This document shows positions 61,541 through 63,651 of a stretch of DNA of 63,651 nucleotides, in pieces. Numbering within the stretch: the stretch's first letter is position 1; each line of letters opens with the position of its first letter. The notes beneath the pieces are model-generated. The model was not told where the DNA came from. It saw only the letters and a list, made by a program, of their open reading frames with translations, and searched no databases. Source of the DNA: VGWB01 sp964480945 (GTDB lineage Bacteria > Bacteroidota > Ignavibacteria > UBA10030); assembly GCA_964480945.1 (NCBI GenBank), contig CAYZRX010000010.1:1-63651 (forward strand), given 5' to 3'. The translations under genes and the position numbers were made by a program.

Positions 61541-62131
61541 ATGACTCAGTTGGTTTTAGACAAGGAAAAAACCGCGCTCGTCGTGATCGACCTGCAGAAA
61601 GGAATTGTGGCGATGGGGACGGAACCGCACGACGCGTCGTCGGTCGTCCGGAATGCCGCCCGAATCGCTGAGGCCTTTCGCCAACTCGCTCTGCCCGTGT
61701 TTCTCGTGCGAGTAACGCCGTCACCAGACTTGAAGGACAGCTTGCGTCCCACGGCCGATGCGAGTCCCGCTCCAGGGCAATGGAGCAGGCCTCCCGATTG
61801 GAGCGACATTGTGCCCGAGTTGAACAAGAGAGAACCGGACTTCCTCATCACGAAGAGGCAATGGGGAGCCTTCTACGGGACCGAGCTCGACCTGCAACTT
61901 CGACGCCGCGGGATCGACACCATCGTGCTGTGCGGTATCTCGACGGACATCGGAGTCGAGAGCACGGCCCGGTTCGCTTATGAATTTGGTTACCACCAGA
62001 TCTTCGCGGAAGACGCCATGACCGCCCGGTCCGCGGCAGGTCACGCCCACGCGGTCAAAGAAATTTTCCCTCGGATCGGGATGGTCCAGAAGACGGAAGA
62101 CATTCTCTCCGCTCTCGGGAAGCAGGCTTGA
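61541..62131 (+). CDS. Isochorismatase-fold hydrolase, YecD-like, without the nucleophilic Cys
   Basis: A 196-aa soluble alpha/beta hydrolase of the isochorismatase superfamily. Asp17 (VVIDLQKG) and Lys105 (TKRQWGAFYGTELD) of the catalytic triad are present. The position of the usual cysteine is Gly138 in LCGISTDIGVESTARFAYE (codon GGA). This is the arrangement of E. coli YecD-type proteins and of true isochorismatases such as EntB, rather than of the Cys amidases. The substrate is unknown. The start has GAGGAAAGT seven bases upstream. Confidence 0.88.
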   Translation: MTQLVLDKEKTALVVIDLQKGIVAMGTEPHDASSVVRNAARIAEAFRQLALPVFLVRVTPSPDLKDSLRPTADASPAPGQWSRPPDWSDIVPELNKREPDFLITKRQWGAFYGTELDLQLRRRGIDTIVLCGISTDIGVESTARFAYEFGYHQIFAEDAMTARSAAGHAHAVKEIFPRIGMVQKTEDILSALGKQA

Positions 62132-62226
62132 GCGACGTCACCGATACAGCCCCGATGATCGTTGTCGATGGGCTGACGAAGGTGGGCAAGAATCTCACTG
62201 CGGTCAACATTCAAGAGGGGGTCTCT

Positions 62227-62610
62227 ATGCATCCGCAGAGAGGTGTCGTTGGTTCTTTCCTGTTTCTGCTGATAGCTGTGGTTCTTGTGATTCCCGCATG
62301 CACGTCGATGAGGACGGCGCCGACGCTGGTCGAACGAGGAAAGTATCTCGTCGTGGCAGGTGGCTGTAACGAAATCCATTCGCCAAAGATCTTCACGCCC
62401 GCCGGTCCCATCTCTGATACGACGAGGCTGCTCTCCGGTCATCCGGCAAGTTCACCGCTGCCGCCGATGCCTTGGCAGACGATCGGACAGATGACAGACG
62501 ACGACCTCAAAGCGATGTTCGCGTACCTTTAGTCCCTGCCGCCGATCGAGCGTCCGATTTCTGCGCCGATCCCTCCCGGAAAGCAGATTGCGATGTACGA
62601 CGCAGCATGA
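62227..62610 (+). pseudogene. Decayed cytochrome c lipoprotein gene
   Basis: It starts with a lipoprotein-like signal (MHPQRGVVGSFLFLLIAVVL, then VIPACTS). Then RGKYLVVAGGCNEIHSPKIFTPAGPI follows, where the heme motif CxxCH has become CNEIH (second Cys lost). After RLLSGHPAS the sequence jumps to PPMPWQTIGQMTDDDLKAMFAYL. Relatives have about 80-100 more residues at this point, so an internal deletion is likely. An in-frame TAG (62530-62532) is followed by the family's normal ending SLPPIERPISAPIPPGK up to TGA at 62610. Three independent lesions make it a pseudogene. A GAGGGGG ribosome site survives. Confidence 0.8.
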
Positions 62611-62627
62611 TGAACCGTTGATGGGTC

Positions 62628-62661
62628 GGTTACTTTCTTCTCTCCTCCGAAGAAAGTAACC
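62628..62661. repeat. Perfect 13-bp inverted repeat
   Basis: GGTTACTTTCTTC and GAAGAAAGTAACC flank an 8-base loop. It is of the same type as the palindrome at 63031-63062. It lies just after the cytochrome pseudogene and could be its old terminator or a dispersed palindromic element. Confidence 0.7.
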
Positions 62662-63030
62662 AAAGAAGGGAGGCCGAAATCGTAACGCTCGTCATTATGC
62701 CCCGACGCACATGCCGAAATTCCGGTGCGGAAAGAGGTACGTAAGCCTTATCGATTTATGCAATTGCACCGGAATTAAACGCACGGGATCGTTCTCCAGC
62801 CGCACACTGCCGACGATTTCGGTAGCGATGGGCAGAGAGAACCTCTGGGCCATCGTTGACCCGAGCCCCGGAAATCGATGGCGGTGCGGGGAGGCGGCAT
62901 TATCACGTGCGTTTAGATTTTGGCCAATTGATGAATGCCTATCGATAGGAGGATACATTCCGGCCGAAATCTTCGGCTCGTGCGCGGGCTGTGCGTTCAC
63001 GCGGGTTCCGATTTCCGTCTCCTTTTCTTG
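62662..63030. other. Non-coding stretch between two related palindromes
   Basis: ORFs exist on both strands here (116 aa rightward, 156 aa leftward). Neither has a family resemblance, a ribosome site or sensible composition, so no gene is called. Together with the rest of 62611-63443 (833 bp), this is the longest gene-free stretch of the window. Its right part (63063-63368) holds only a small CAACCC/GGGTTG hairpin (63062-63077) and the kduI terminator. Confidence 0.45.
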
Positions 63031-63062
63031 GTTACTTCTTTTGGAGAAGCAAAAGAAGTAAC
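63031..63062. repeat. Perfect 12-bp inverted repeat
   Basis: GTTACTTCTTTT and AAAAGAAGTAAC with an 8-base loop (ggagaagc). Arms share the GTTACTT...AAGTAAC core with the repeat at 62628-62661, about 400 bp to the left. Confidence 0.7.
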
Positions 63063-63368
63063 AACCCGCAAGGGTTGAGACTCTATTGCCGCCATTTCGG
63101 AATCTGCAGCTCTTCGCGCGACCACCACTGGAACTACCCATGCTTGTCTCATACAACCGCACCAAACGTCAAGTCAACATCTGTCAAGAAGACCATCGTA
63201 ACAAGCCACTAGTATCGTGTCTCGGAAGAACCTTGACGAAGTCAATGGACGACGCAGACATCAACGTGAGGCTTCTCGGAGAAAGCACACACCCCGATTA
63301 GGCTCTTCGGCACAGTTCAGCTGTCGGGCAAGTACGGTAGACGGAAGCTTTTTGTGGAATAGAAACGA

Positions 63369-63396
63369 AGCCGCCCGATCCTAAGATCGGGCGGTT
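63369..63396 (-). terminator. Rho-independent terminator of kduI
   Basis: CCGCCCGATC (63371-63380) and GATCGGGCGG (63385-63394) form a perfect 10-bp GC-rich stem with a 4-base loop. Read on the minus strand, TTCGTTTCT follows. It lies 50 bp past the kduI stop codon. Confidence 0.8.
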
Positions 63397-63443
63397 CGCT
63401 TCAGGAGAGTAAAAGTTCGGCCTTCACAGCCCAAATCGTGGCG

Positions 63444-63651
63444 TCAGGTCAGTTCGTCTACCTTCACACCGTCCATGTCATCGAACACCTGGTTCTCACC
63501 ACCCATCGCCCAAATGAAGGAATAATTCTGCGTCCCGACGCCGGCATGGATCGACCAGCTTGGATTGAGAACAGCTTGCCGGTTTCGCATCACCAAGTGA
63601 CGCGTCTCGTTGGGCTGGCCCATGAGATGAACGACGATCCCATTGGGATCA
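63444..63651 (-). CDS. kduI: 5-keto-4-deoxyuronate isomerase, C-terminal part (runs off the window)
   Basis: The last 69 residues are visible; the gene continues to the right of the window. The sequence GIVVHLMGQPNETRHLVMRN, then SWSIHAGVGTQNYSFIWAM, then GENQVFDDMDGVKVDEL is the characteristic end of KduI. KduI isomerises 5-keto-4-deoxyuronate (from pectin or other uronic-acid polymers) toward 2-keto-3-deoxygluconate. Metal ligands are visible in the cupin part (His in ETRH and in SIHAG). With the GH127-type enzyme elsewhere in the window it hints at a plant-polysaccharide user. Confidence 0.93.
   Translation of the reverse strand, partial: DPNGIVVHLMGQPNETRHLVMRNRQAVLNPSWSIHAGVGTQNYSFIWAMGGENQVFDDMDGVKVDELT

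Noticed and set aside
62695..63165. 156-aa leftward and 116-aa rightward open frames
   Set aside because: Both cross the palindrome at 63031, have Cys/Arg-rich random-like composition and no ribosome site.

Overview
The window reads as a chromosomal segment of a moderately GC-rich bacterium, most likely from the Bacteroidota/Ignavibacteria (FCB) side of the tree. This is an inference from protein style, not from a marker gene. The permeases begin like 'NYLKIALRNLxRHKGYSxINIxGLAVGMAC' (x variable) and end 'ANPVEALRYE'. The NtrC-type regulator has GAFTDA in place of GAFTGA. Several secreted families also fit: Asp-box (BNR) propeller, M61, S37, DUF2911, DUF2914 and GH127. No rRNA, tRNA, CRISPR array, phage or insertion sequence was recognised.

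Region 1 (1-22.7 kb) is a set of short, mostly unlinked metabolic and secreted-protein genes. It holds methylglyoxal synthase, a large Asp-box propeller protein, a thymidylate-synthase-fold protein, a Tat-exported GH127-type arabinofuranosidase, a multi-PAS SpoIIE phosphatase and two secreted peptidases (S37 and M61). It also holds a histidine ammonia-lyase with Cys in the MIO tripeptide, several small exported proteins, a putative secreted zinc peptidase, an ICMT-like membrane methyltransferase and a frameshifted methyltransferase.

Region 2 (22.9-61.3 kb) is one large export locus and the main interest here. A sensor kinase and a sigma-54-dependent response regulator are transcribed leftward. 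They diverge from a rightward cluster: HlyD-like adaptor, small four-helix-bundle-like protein, ABC ATPase, then TWELVE consecutive full-length (777-823 aa) FtsX/MacB-type permeases. The cluster is closed by a conserved 85-aa protein and a second, sequence-divergent ABC ATPase. I call the permeases P1-P12 in map order. By eye they fall into four subfamilies: P1/P11; P2/P5/P6; P3/P4/P10/P12; P7/P8/P9. The only foreign-type gene inside the array is an exported esterase with a PA14-like domain, between P5 and P6, in a visibly AT-richer block. Several spacers carry short 'ghost' copies of the conserved permease C-terminus (I/V-E-A/S-L-R-Y-E). Several permease stop codons sit inside inverted repeats. 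Both suggest growth and remodelling of the array by recombination at the conserved 3' ends. With two ATPases, one adaptor and no outer-membrane channel for twelve permeases, a shared-ATPase, interchangeable-permease system is a reasonable hypothesis. Its substrate cannot be read from the sequence.

Region 3 (61.3-63.65 kb) has a YecD-like isochorismatase-fold hydrolase, a decayed cytochrome c lipoprotein gene, an apparently non-coding stretch bounded by two related perfect palindromes, and the 3' end of kduI (uronate catabolism) on the minus strand with its terminator.
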